The notes under the pieces: generated by a model
What the model saw: the letters and a program-made list of their open reading frames with translations, nothing else
The model's database searches: none
What the model was told of the DNA's origin: nothing
Program-made: the position numbers and the translations under genes
NCBI RefSeq assembly: GCF_011046245.1
Contig: NZ_CP049241.1
Location: forward strand, 2,868,001 to 2,932,000
DNA length: 64,000 nucleotides
Direction: 5' to 3'
Source of the DNA: Allorhizobium pseudoryzae
GTDB taxonomy: Bacteria; Pseudomonadota; Alphaproteobacteria; Rhizobiales; Rhizobiaceae
Shown here: in pieces, positions 17,408 through 25,068 of the stretch
Layout: every line of letters begins with the position of its first letter
How positions within the stretch are numbered: the first letter of the stretch is position 1

Positions 17408-17787
17408 TGACGGCGGATCTCCATCAGAGTGTTCCGCAGGTCCGGGCGAATTACGGTTCGTTTGGCAGCGAGGATGCCGTGCTGGCGGAGATCATCCGCC
17501 GGCTGGTGGAGGCGCTCGATCCGGAGATGATCTGGCTCTTTGGCAGTCGCGGTCGGGGCGATGCGCGTCCGGACAGCGATTTCGACGTGTTGGTCGTGGC
17601 GAAGGAGAACGGCAGTTTCGACAGCGATGATTACGACAAGGTCTACGCGCCGCTGATGGGGACGGGTGTCGGGGCTGATGTCGTACCGTGCGATTATGCG
17701 ACCTTCATGGCTTCGCTGGATCTCAACACTTCCATCGTGCGACGGATTGTCGATGAAGGACGTTTGATCTTCGGGAGCAGGCCATGA
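17407..17787 (+). CDS. MNT-type minimal nucleotidyltransferase, putative antitoxin
   Basis: This 126-residue protein has the minimal nucleotidyltransferase fold with the catalytic pattern GS-x10-DxD, seen as FGSRGRGDARPDSDFDV, followed by VLVVAKENG. MNT proteins paired with HEPN proteins act as antitoxins, in one studied system by adenylylating the HEPN toxin. The ATG overlaps the sufB stop, and the gene overlaps the next gene by ATGA, the usual MNT-HEPN arrangement. It interrupts sufB-sufC, an odd place for an accessory pair. An older reading as a kanamycin-nucleotidyltransferase relative reflects fold only. Confidence 0.85.
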   Translation: MTADLHQSVPQVRANYGSFGSEDAVLAEIIRRLVEALDPEMIWLFGSRGRGDARPDSDFDVLVVAKENGSFDSDDYDKVYAPLMGTGVGADVVPCDYATFMASLDLNTSIVRRIVDEGRLIFGSRP

Positions 17788-18188
17788 AAGCCGAGGAGAT
17801 CCGTCGCAAGCGAGTGTCTGCCTTTGCGACGCTTGCCGAGAAGGAATTCGAGGCCGCACGGCTGCTGATCGACACGCATCCGGAGCAGGCGGCTTACTTT
17901 CTCCAGCAGTGCCTTGAGAAACTGCTGCGGGGTCTGCTCGAAATGCAGGAGGTCGCGAGTGGCCCGACACACAATATTCAGCAACTCGCTTCCCTTTTGA
18001 CGGAGGCGGGAGACTGGCGGAAACGGTTCAGCGCACTGGACGAGCTTTCGGTGGCTGCGACGCGGTACCGCTATCCGAGCCCGACAGGGACTATCGGGAC
18101 GATCAATCGGGATCGCCTGATGTTTCTTCTCGGCGAGGTCGAAGAGTTGAAGAGGGACGCCGGTGCCGTTCTGACGAAGTTTGCCTGA
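17784..18188 (+). CDS. HEPN domain protein, putative toxin partner of MNT
   Basis: This 134-residue helical protein resembles COG2250-type HEPN: AARLLIDTHPEQAAYFLQQC leads into EKLLRGLLEMQ, then PTHNIQQLASLL and RYRYPSP. HEPN toxins of MNT pairs are often RNases using an R-x4-6-H motif near the C-terminus. That motif is not visible at the usual place here; the only R-x5-H (RLLIDTH) is near the N-terminus, so nuclease activity is uncertain. It overlaps the MNT gene by four bases. About 78 bases, including a small GGCGG/CCGCC hairpin at 18229-18246, separate it from sufC. Confidence 0.83.
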   Translation: MKAEEIRRKRVSAFATLAEKEFEAARLLIDTHPEQAAYFLQQCLEKLLRGLLEMQEVASGPTHNIQQLASLLTEAGDWRKRFSALDELSVAATRYRYPSPTGTIGTINRDRLMFLLGEVEELKRDAGAVLTKFA

Positions 18189-18266
18189 GGCGCTGGTCAA
18201 ACGAACCCTGGTGGAAATGGTTGAAATAGGCGGCTCTTGAACCGCCCTATGAACAGGAACAGAGAC

Positions 18267-19022
18267 ATGCTTGAAATCAAGAACCTGCACGCCCGCATCG
18301 CCGAAGACGGCACCGAAATCATCCGTGGTCTGAACCTCACCGTGAAGGCCGGCGAAGTGGCGGCGATCATGGGCCCGAACGGTTCGGGCAAGTCGACGCT
18401 CTCCTATATTCTCTCCGGCCGCGAAGATTACGAGGTGACCGAAGGCGAGATCCTTTACAACGGCGAGAATATTCTCGACCTGGATCCGGCCGAGCGTGCG
18501 GCCAAAGGCATCTTCCTCGCCTTCCAGTATCCGGTCGAAATTCCGGGCGTGGCCACCATGCAGTTCCTGAAGGTGGCGATGAACGAGCAGCGCAAGGCGC
18601 GCGGCGAGGCGGAACTGACGACGCCGGACTTCATGCGCCGCGTCAAGGAGGCTGCTGCCGAGTTGAAGATCAACCCGGACATGCTGAAGCGCCCGCTGAA
18701 CGTCGGCTTCTCCGGTGGCGAGAAGAAGCGCGCCGAGATCCTGCAGATGGCGCTGCTGGAACCAAAACTCTGCGTGCTTGATGAAACCGATTCCGGCCTC
18801 GACATCGACGCGCTGAAGATCGTTGCCGACGGCGTCAACGCGCTGAAATCGCCGGACCGTGCCGTGATCGTCATTACCCACTACCAGCGCCTGCTCGACT
18901 ACATCGTGCCGGATACGGTCCACGTTCTCTACAAGGGCCAGATCATCCGCACGGGCGACAAGAATCTGGCGCTCGAACTGGAAGCCAACGGCTACTCCGA
19001 CATCATCGGCGAAGCGGCCTAA
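18267..19022 (+). CDS. sufC: Fe-S assembly ATPase SufC
   Basis: This 251-residue ABC-type ATPase powers the SufBCD scaffold in the cytosol; it does not transport anything. Walker A is GPNGSGKST, the signature region is NVGFSGGEKKRAEILQ and Walker B runs into CVLDETDSGLD, all typical of SufC. The ATG at 18267 (MLEIKNLHAR) was chosen because AGGAAC lies about eight bases upstream; the longer frame adds ten unconserved residues. It is followed by sufD after 26 bases. The MNT-HEPN pair separates it from sufB. Confidence 0.96.
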   Translation: MLEIKNLHARIAEDGTEIIRGLNLTVKAGEVAAIMGPNGSGKSTLSYILSGREDYEVTEGEILYNGENILDLDPAERAAKGIFLAFQYPVEIPGVATMQFLKVAMNEQRKARGEAELTTPDFMRRVKEAAAELKINPDMLKRPLNVGFSGGEKKRAEILQMALLEPKLCVLDETDSGLDIDALKIVADGVNALKSPDRAVIVITHYQRLLDYIVPDTVHVLYKGQIIRTGDKNLALELEANGYSDIIGEAA

Positions 19023-19048
19023 AGGGCAGTGGCGAAAGGATCTTTGGC

Positions 19049-20323
19049 ATGAACATGCAGACCACAAGCCGGCTGACCGCCGCGGAATCTGCGCTGATCG
19101 AATCCTATAACCAGCAGGTCGGCGACCTGCCGGGCAATGGGGCCGTGATCAGCGCACGCGATCGGCTGCTGGAGGACCTGAAGACCAACGGTCTTCCGAC
19201 GCGCCGGGTGGAAGCCTGGCATTACACCGACTTAAAGACGCTGCTGCGCGCCGTTCCGGCAGCGCAGCCGGCCGAGGCGTTTGCCGCACCGGCAGCGCTC
19301 GTCGAGACGGCGTCCGTGATCGTGATGCGTGATGGCAAAAGCGATTCCAGGGCCGCCGTCGATGGCATCGTCCTCGGCTCCTTTGCGGATATGTTACGTG
19401 AGGGCACCGCGGCGCCTGGCCTTTCCGTCATCGACCGCGACGATACGATCGGCAAGGTCAATGGCAGCTTCGTGCGCGACGGTTATGTGCTGGAGTTTCC
19501 GGAAGGTGCCGAGATAGCGCAGCCGATCGAGATCCAGGCGCTGCACGGTGCAGGCCAGGTGCATACCCGTTTCCCGGTGAGCTTCGGTGCCCGCTCCAAG
19601 GCAACCGTTATCGAACGCCATATTGCGAGCACCGATGGCCAGGCGCTTGTCTCCACCGTCAGCGACATTTCGCTTGAGGATGGCGCCGACGTGACCTGGA
19701 TTGTGCTGCAGGAGCAGGGCGCTGCCGATACCCATCTCGGCCAGGTGCGCATTCGTGTCGGTGAAAATGCCAAGTTGCGCCTCTTCGTCATCAATGCCGG
19801 CGGCAAGCTTGTGCGCCAGGAACTGCGCATCGACGTGGCGGGCGAAGGCTCCGACCTGCAGTTGCGCGGCGTCAACCTGCTCGGCGGCGACACGCATACT
19901 GATGTGACGCTGGTTCTCGGCCACAACGTGCCGAACACGACCTCGACGGAAATCTTCCGCAACGTGGTGTTCGATCGTGCCCGCGGCGTGTTCCAGGGCA
20001 TGATCAAGGTGGCGCTCGATGCGCAGAAGACCGATGCCCGCATGGCCTGCAACACGCTTCTCATGTCGGACGATGCCGAGTTCTCCGCCAAGCCGGAGCT
20101 CGAGATCTTCGCCGATGACGTGCAGTGCGGTCACGGGGCGACGGTTGCCGATATCGACGACAACCATCTCTATTACCTGATGGCCCGCGGCATTCCGCGC
20201 AGCAAGGCGCGCGCCATGCTGGTGAACGCCTTTGTCGCAGAGATCGTCGAGGAACTCGAGGACGAGGCGCTCGTCGAGGCACTTGAGGCGATCGTCAGCC
20301 GCTGGCTGGACAGACACGCCTGA
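19049..20323 (+). CDS. sufD: Fe-S cluster assembly protein SufD
   Basis: This 424-residue partner of SufB completes the SufB-SufC2-SufD complex and is needed for iron entry. The N-terminal helical part (GLPTRRVEAWHYTDLKTLLR) precedes the beta-helix core, and the conserved end contains KPELEIFADDVQCGHGATV and YYLMARGIPRSKARAMLVNAF, a SufB/SufD family hallmark with the functional Cys and His. An AAAGGA site precedes the ATG. It is followed by 87 bases and then sufS. Confidence 0.95.
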   Translation: MNMQTTSRLTAAESALIESYNQQVGDLPGNGAVISARDRLLEDLKTNGLPTRRVEAWHYTDLKTLLRAVPAAQPAEAFAAPAALVETASVIVMRDGKSDSRAAVDGIVLGSFADMLREGTAAPGLSVIDRDDTIGKVNGSFVRDGYVLEFPEGAEIAQPIEIQALHGAGQVHTRFPVSFGARSKATVIERHIASTDGQALVSTVSDISLEDGADVTWIVLQEQGAADTHLGQVRIRVGENAKLRLFVINAGGKLVRQELRIDVAGEGSDLQLRGVNLLGGDTHTDVTLVLGHNVPNTTSTEIFRNVVFDRARGVFQGMIKVALDAQKTDARMACNTLLMSDDAEFSAKPELEIFADDVQCGHGATVADIDDNHLYYLMARGIPRSKARAMLVNAFVAEIVEELEDEALVEALEAIVSRWLDRHA

Positions 20324-20410
20324 CACGATGCCGGCGGTCGGGGGCTCCTCCGGTCGCCGTCATGTTCACGGCGGGCGATCGTTCCGCTGAATTTACGGGA
20401 TGGCCAATCC

Positions 20411-21631
20411 ATGACCTATGATGTCGACGCGATCCGTCGCGATTTTCCGATCCTCACCACGATGGTGCACGGCAAGCCGCTCGTCTACCTGGACAATGGC
20501 GCCTCGGCGCAGAAGCCGCAGAGCGTGATCGACGCGATCTCGCATGCCTATTCCGCCGAATATGCCAATGTGCATCGCGGCCTGCATTACCTGTCGAATG
20601 CCGCCACCGAGGCCTACGAGGCCGCGCGCGAAAAGGTGCGGCGCTTCCTGAACGCCCCCTCGATCGATGACATTGTCTTCACCAAGAACTCCACCGAAGC
20701 GATCAACACGGTGGCGTACGGCTTTGCCATGCCGCACCTGAAGGAAGGCGACGAGATCGTCCTGACGATCATGGAGCACCACTCCAACATCGTGCCCTGG
20801 CATTTCTTGCGCGAACGGCAGGGCGTGAAACTGGTCTGGGTGCCGGTGGATGAGGATGGCGCGTTTCATCTCGAAGACTTCGAAAAGTGCCTGACGGAAA
20901 AGACGCGGCTGATCGCCATGACGCATATGTCGAATGCGCTCGGAACCGTCGTGCCGATCAAGGAGGTCTGCCGCATCGCCCGGGAACGGGATATTCCGGT
21001 GCTCGTCGATGGCAGCCAGGGCGCCGTGCACATGCCCGTGGACGTCCAGGATCTCGATTGTGACTGGTATGTCATGACCGGCCACAAGCTCTATGGTCCG
21101 TCGGGAATCGGTGTGCTTTACGGCAAGAAGGAGCGCCTCCAGCAGATGCGCCCCTTCCAGGGCGGCGGCGAGATGATCATCGACGTCGATCAGGATTTCG
21201 TCACCTATAACGATCCGCCACACCGGTTCGAGGCGGGCACGCCGCCGATCGTGCAGGCGATTGGCCTCGGCTACGCGCTGGACTACATGGACAAAATCGG
21301 CCGAGGCGCGATTGCCGCGCACGAGGCGGATCTGACGGTCTATGCCACCGAACGGCTGACGGCGATCAATTCGCTGCGCATCATCGGCAATGCACCGGGC
21401 AAGGGGGCGATCTTCTCCTTCGAGCTCGCCGGCATCCATGCTCATGACGTATCGATGGTGATCGACCGCAAGGGGGTCGCGGTGCGCGCCGGCACCCATT
21501 GTGCCACGCCGCTCTTGAAACGGTTCGGCGTCACGTCTACTTGCCGAGCTTCCTTTGCCATGTACAACACGCGCGCCGAAGTGGATGCGCTGGCCGATGC
21601 GCTGGATTATGCGCGCAACTTCTTTGCCTGA
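20411..21631 (+). CDS. sufS: Cysteine desulfurase SufS, group II
   Basis: This 406-residue PLP-dependent desulfurase supplies sulfane sulfur to SufB. The fold starts with PLVYLDNGASAQKPQ, PLP binds the lysine in VMTGHKLYGPSGIGVLYG, and the active cysteine lies in RAGTHCATPLLKRFGV, the group II pattern. Group II enzymes usually need SufE or SufU to accept sulfur; neither is encoded in this operon, so the partner must lie elsewhere. The gene sits between sufD and sufT with short spacers. Together with the group I enzyme at the operon head it gives the operon two sulfur sources. Confidence 0.95.
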   Translation: MTYDVDAIRRDFPILTTMVHGKPLVYLDNGASAQKPQSVIDAISHAYSAEYANVHRGLHYLSNAATEAYEAAREKVRRFLNAPSIDDIVFTKNSTEAINTVAYGFAMPHLKEGDEIVLTIMEHHSNIVPWHFLRERQGVKLVWVPVDEDGAFHLEDFEKCLTEKTRLIAMTHMSNALGTVVPIKEVCRIARERDIPVLVDGSQGAVHMPVDVQDLDCDWYVMTGHKLYGPSGIGVLYGKKERLQQMRPFQGGGEMIIDVDQDFVTYNDPPHRFEAGTPPIVQAIGLGYALDYMDKIGRGAIAAHEADLTVYATERLTAINSLRIIGNAPGKGAIFSFELAGIHAHDVSMVIDRKGVAVRAGTHCATPLLKRFGVTSTCRASFAMYNTRAEVDALADALDYARNFFA

Positions 21632-21641
21632 GGACAGACAT

Positions 21642-22022
21642 ATGTCGACCGAAGAAACTATTCCGAAGTGGGATGCCCGCGAAGGAATCATCAATTCACC
21701 GATCCCGGCAGACGAACTTGCCCGTCTGTCGGATGATATCGTCGCGGCACTGAAAACCGTCTACGATCCGGAAATCCCGGCGGATATTTTCGAGCTCGGT
21801 CTCGTCTACAAGATCGACATCGAAGATGACCGCATGGTGAAGATCGTCATGACGCTGACGGCCCCCGGCTGTCCGGTCGCCGGCGAAATGCCGGGCTGGG
21901 TCGAAAATGCCGTCAGTGCCGTGGAAGGCGTGTCCGGCGTCGAGGTCGAGATGACGTTCGATCCGCCGTGGACGCCGGAGCGCATGTCGGAAGAGGCGCA
22001 GGTGGCCGTCGGCTGGTATTGA
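21642..22022 (+). CDS. sufT: SufT/DUF59 MIP18-family Fe-S assembly protein
   Basis: This 126-residue protein has the DUF59 (MIP18) fold with the signature KTVYDPEIPADIFELGLVY, and the cysteine turn LTAPGCPVAGEMP. SufT-like proteins help mature Fe-S proteins downstream of the SufBCD scaffold, especially under high demand for clusters; in Agrobacterium this operon gene has been called sufX. AGGA sits seven bases before the chosen ATG; a longer frame that starts inside sufS is not supported. The gene begins 10 bases after sufS and is followed by the ParDE pair rather than directly by sufA. Confidence 0.93.
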   Translation: MSTEETIPKWDAREGIINSPIPADELARLSDDIVAALKTVYDPEIPADIFELGLVYKIDIEDDRMVKIVMTLTAPGCPVAGEMPGWVENAVSAVEGVSGVEVEMTFDPPWTPERMSEEAQVAVGWY

Positions 22023-22070
22023 ACCGGCCGATGCGTTAGTCTGGGGCCGCATCGAAGCGGAGTCTGCATC

Positions 22071-22349
22071 ATGGCGCGCGCGCATCCCATTCGCATCGAA
22101 CTGACCGAGGACATGTCCGAGATTGTCGAAAGCGTTCTCGAAAGCGGCGAATTCCAATCCGCAGACGAGGTGGTGTCGGCGGCGCTGAATGCCTTCCAGG
22201 TCCGGCGGCTTTTGGCGAATTTTACGCCCGACGAATTGGATGCGCTGATCCAGGAAGGGATCGACAGCGGCGAGCCGATTGATGGGGAGGAATCCTTTCG
22301 CCGGCTGCGTGACCAGTTTGAGCGTGAGTTCGGGACGAAAGCTGGATGA
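22071..22349 (+). CDS. parD: ParD-family ribbon-helix-helix antitoxin
   Basis: This 92-residue protein is a ParD-type antitoxin. An N-terminal strand-helix-helix segment (PIRIELTEDMSEIVESVL, then GEFQSADEVVSAALNAFQ) forms the DNA-binding ribbon-helix-helix dimer; the acidic, loosely folded C-terminus should wrap the toxin. It overlaps the ParE gene by ATGA, the standard antitoxin-first arrangement. The pair lies 48 bases after sufT and before sufA. Such antitoxins usually repress their own promoter; here they may be read mainly from the suf promoter. Confidence 0.9.
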   Translation: MARAHPIRIELTEDMSEIVESVLESGEFQSADEVVSAALNAFQVRRLLANFTPDELDALIQEGIDSGEPIDGEESFRRLRDQFEREFGTKAG

Positions 22350-22633
22350 GCTATCGTCTTCGGCCACAAGCTGAACGAGACGTCTACGATGTGATGTCGT
22401 ACATTGGACAGCGAAACCCGAAAGCTGCACTTCGTTGGCAGGAGGAGATCTACGCAACGTTTGCCATGATCGGATCCATGCCCGGTATCGGGACTGCGCG
22501 AGAGACGCCGCAGCTGAAGACGCAAATGTTTCCAAAGGACGGCTATCTGATCTTCTATCGAGTTCACGGCGACGGCGTCGAAATCCTCCGCGTCCTTCAT
22601 GCCGCCCGCGACTGGCCGAAACTTGTCCGTTGA
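22346..22633 (+). CDS. parE: ParE/RelE-superfamily toxin
   Basis: This 95-residue toxin has the RelE/ParE fold: YRLRPQAERDVYDVMSYIGQ at the N-terminus, FAMIGSMPGIGTARE in the middle and GYLIFYRVHGDGVEILRVLH at the end, matching the typical YLIFYR...ILRVLHAARD signature. ParE toxins poison DNA gyrase; RelE toxins cut mRNA, and sequence alone favours ParE because of the ParD partner. It overlaps parD by four bases and is followed by 93 bases before sufA. Confidence 0.9.
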   Translation: MSYRLRPQAERDVYDVMSYIGQRNPKAALRWQEEIYATFAMIGSMPGIGTARETPQLKTQMFPKDGYLIFYRVHGDGVEILRVLHAARDWPKLVR

Positions 22634-22726
22634 CGTGGGGTTATTGATCGGGCGGGGCGATATGCCTACATTGAGACAAGAAACCGCCGGGCCTTGAACC
22701 CGGATGGCGTGAAGGAGAATGAGCCC

Positions 22727-23119
22727 ATGGGCTTTGCAGTGATGACCATGACCGATGCCGCAGCAAGCCGCGTGAAGGCGATCGTCGAAAAATCCGGCCC
22801 AGATGCGAAGGGCATTCGCGTCGGCATCAAGAAGGGCGGATGCGCGGGCATGGAGTATACGGTCGATCTGGTGACCGAGCCAAACGGCAAGGACGATCTG
22901 ATCGAACACGATGGCGCCCGGGTCTGGATCGAGCCGTCGGCGGTGCTTTATCTTCTCGGCACGCAGATGGATTTCGAAGTGACGAAGATGCGGTCCGGCT
23001 TCACCTTCATCAACCCGAACCAGACCTCGGCCTGCGGTTGCGGCGAATCGGTCGAACTCAAGCCGGCAGATCTCGCGGCCCTAGCACGCGAGCGGGCAGG
23101 CGAGGCGACGCCGGCCTGA
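22727..23119 (+). CDS. sufA: A-type Fe-S carrier SufA (HesB/IscA family)
   Basis: This 130-residue carrier accepts clusters from SufBCD and passes them to target proteins. The three ligand cysteines are present: Cys39 in GGCAGMEY and Cys103/Cys105 in ACGCGES. It has the usual A-type core. The ATG at 22727 was chosen because AAGGAG lies nine bases before it; a longer TTG frame has no such site. It is the last suf gene, ends 31 bases from the convergent GntR gene and is separated from sufT by parDE. Confidence 0.93.
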   Translation: MGFAVMTMTDAAASRVKAIVEKSGPDAKGIRVGIKKGGCAGMEYTVDLVTEPNGKDDLIEHDGARVWIEPSAVLYLLGTQMDFEVTKMRSGFTFINPNQTSACGCGESVELKPADLAALARERAGEATPA

Positions 23120-23150
23120 CTAACGCCGGAGTGACCGTGACTTTGCGATC

Positions 23151-23792
23151 TCACAGTTTTTCCGCAAGGTAATCCAGCAGCCGTTCCGTCGCGGCGGCTG
23201 CTTCCGCTGCATCCTCTTTTTGAATGGCGCGGATGACGCTGACATGCAGGCCGACGGAGCGATCCATGGCCTCGAGCGTCGCCGTCGCAAACCAGAGCCG
23301 CCGCGAATGGGTTTGGAGCGCTGCGAGCGATCCGGTCAGGAAACGGTTGGGGCAGGCTTCTTCCACCAGATCGTCGAACCGCTTGTCGGCCGAAAGAAAC
23401 GCATGCATGTCCGACAGGGCGGCTGCGGCGCCCATGTCACGCGCGCAGCCAATCAGGCGTTCCCGTTGACGGTCATCGGCATGAGTCGCCACAAGAGAGG
23501 CGGCGTAGGGTTCGAGACGGCGTCTCACGGCCAGAATTTCCCGGTGATCGGAGGCAACGATGTCGCTGATCTGCAGTCCGATCCGGGGCCTGACGACAAT
23601 CAACCCCTGCCACTCGAGTTTCTGGATGGCCTCGCGCACCGGGGTCCGGCCATGGCCGGCCAACTCGATCAGCTGTTTTTCGGTGACGAGCGCGCCGGGG
23701 GAAAGCCTCAGTGTCACGATCATCTGCTCGAGCGCTCGGTAGGCTTGGCGGGATAGCGAGTCGGGTGACGGCGGCGTGTCGAAAATCTCCAT
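23151..23792 (-). CDS. GntR-family transcriptional regulator with FCD domain
   Basis: This 213-residue regulator has an N-terminal winged helix (RQAYRALEQMIVTLRLSPGA, then ELAGHGRTPVREAIQKLEWQGLI, typical of GntR) and an all-helical FCD effector domain. FCD members usually sense organic acids or sugars acting as ligands. Two copies of the palindrome TGATATATCA lie upstream, one 8 bases before the start, suggesting autoregulation. It lies downstream of the MacB-like permease on the same strand, so it could also be read through from the pump operon. Ligand and targets are unknown. Confidence 0.9.
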   Translation of the reverse strand: MEIFDTPPSPDSLSRQAYRALEQMIVTLRLSPGALVTEKQLIELAGHGRTPVREAIQKLEWQGLIVVRPRIGLQISDIVASDHREILAVRRRLEPYAASLVATHADDRQRERLIGCARDMGAAAALSDMHAFLSADKRFDDLVEEACPNRFLTGSLAALQTHSRRLWFATATLEAMDRSVGLHVSVIRAIQKEDAAEAAAATERLLDYLAEKL

Positions 23793-23799
23793 CCCTTAT

Positions 23800-23856
23800 T
23801 GATATATCAGTAAACGCTTTCTGACAAACCAGGATCTGGACCGGCTTGATATATCA
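23800..23856. promoter_or_regulatory. Two TGATATATCA palindromes upstream of GntR gene
   Basis: The perfect 10-base palindrome TGATATATCA occurs at 23800-23809 and again at 23847-23856, both inside the shared 12-mer TTGATATATCAG. AT-rich palindromes of this size are the kind of operator used by FCD-type GntR dimers. Centre-to-centre distance is 47 bases, close to 4.5 helical turns. The sites fill the 73-base gap between the permease stop and the regulator start, so autoregulation is the simplest reading. Confidence 0.6.
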
Positions 23857-23865
23857 GGCTTGCTG

Positions 23866-25068
23866 TTATTCGTGTCGCAGGGCCTCGGTCGGGTTCAGTT
23901 GCGCAGCCCGCCGGGCGGGAAAATAGCCGAACACCACGCCGATCAGCGCTGAAAAGGCAAAGGCCACAGCAATGATCGTCGGGCTTGCGACAAAGGGAAC
24001 GTTGAGTAGGCTCACCACCCCGTAGGCGAGGCCCAGGCCGGCGAGAATGCCGGTGACGCCGCCGAAGACGGATAGCATGACTGCCTCCACCAGGAACTGG
24101 GTGAGCACCTGTCCCTCCAGCGCGCCGATCGCGAGCCTGATGCCGATCTCGCGTGTCCGTTCCGTTACCGAGACCAGCATGATGTTCATGATGCCGATGC
24201 CGCCGACCAGCAGGCTGACGGCCGCGACGGCGCCGAGCAGACCGGTCAGCAGCGTCGTGGTGCCGGTCATGGCGGAGGCGATCTGCGTCATGTCGTTGAC
24301 GGAGAAATCGTCATCCTTGCCGATGGCGATGCGCCGGCGTTCCCGGAGCAGGCTTTCGACGTCCGCCTGCACCTTGGCGGTCGAAACGCCGTTTTCTGCC
24401 GAGAGGGTGATGCTGGAGATGGTGGTGGTGCCGCCCAGGCGCCGCTGGTGCAGCTTCAGCGGCATCAAAACGGTATCGTCCTGGTCGTCGCCCATGCCGG
24501 ACTGGCCCTTGGTAGTCAGCACGCCGATGACCGGGCAGGCGACGTTGCCGACGCGGATGGTGAGGCCGACCGGATCGGCCGAACCAAACAGTTCGCGCCG
24601 CACGGTCTGGCCGATGATGCAGGCAGCGGTGCCGCGTTCCTCTGATGGCAGGAATTCACGGCCAAGCGCCAGCGTCCAGTCCTGCGCCACCAGATAGTCA
24701 TTCGTGGTGCCGATAATGCTGGTCGAACGGTTCTGTCCGCCGGCAATCACGGTGGCGGTGCTGCGGTTGATGGGGGCCACCGCCCTAAGACCGGTCATCT
24801 GGTCGCGGATGGCGACCACGTCCGAATCGTTGAAGCGTTTGGCCTCCGTGCTGGCGCGGCCAGGGCCCCACTGGCCCGGGCGCACGAAGAGCGTGTTGGT
24901 GCCAAGCCGCGACAGTTCCTGGCGCACCTGTGCGGTGGTGCCATTGCCGACGGTGACCATGGCGATGACGGCGGCAACGCCGATGACCACGCCGAGCACG
25001 GTGAGGAAGGAGCGCAGCAGGTTGCGGCTGATCGCCCGCCAGGCCAGTCGAACAGTTTCAAACAGCAT
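23866..25068 (-). CDS. MacB-like ABC transporter permease (FtsX/MacB fold)
   Basis: This 400-residue permease has one membrane helix near the N-terminus (RSFLTVLGVVIGVAAVIAMV), a large periplasmic MacB_PCD domain and three C-terminal helices, including LLGAVAAVSLLVGGIGIMNIMLVSVTERTREIGIR, of which the TERTREIGIR turn is a MacB/LolC hallmark. With the adjacent ATPase and adaptor it forms a MacAB-type mechanotransmission pump moving substrates from the periplasm outward. E. coli MacB is one fused chain; here ATPase and permease are separate. The start MLFETVRLAW has GAGGAG upstream and overlaps the ATPase stop by 11 bases. Confidence 0.91.
   Translation of the reverse strand: MLFETVRLAWRAISRNLLRSFLTVLGVVIGVAAVIAMVTVGNGTTAQVRQELSRLGTNTLFVRPGQWGPGRASTEAKRFNDSDVVAIRDQMTGLRAVAPINRSTATVIAGGQNRSTSIIGTTNDYLVAQDWTLALGREFLPSEERGTAACIIGQTVRRELFGSADPVGLTIRVGNVACPVIGVLTTKGQSGMGDDQDDTVLMPLKLHQRRLGGTTTISSITLSAENGVSTAKVQADVESLLRERRRIAIGKDDDFSVNDMTQIASAMTGTTTLLTGLLGAVAAVSLLVGGIGIMNIMLVSVTERTREIGIRLAIGALEGQVLTQFLVEAVMLSVFGGVTGILAGLGLAYGVVSLLNVPFVASPTIIAVAFAFSALIGVVFGYFPARRAAQLNPTEALRHE

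Noticed and set aside
18229..18246. GGCGG/CCGCC hairpin before sufC as a terminator
   Set aside because: The stem is only five pairs with an eight-base loop and no T-tract, and it lies inside an operon, so at most it affects sufC translation.
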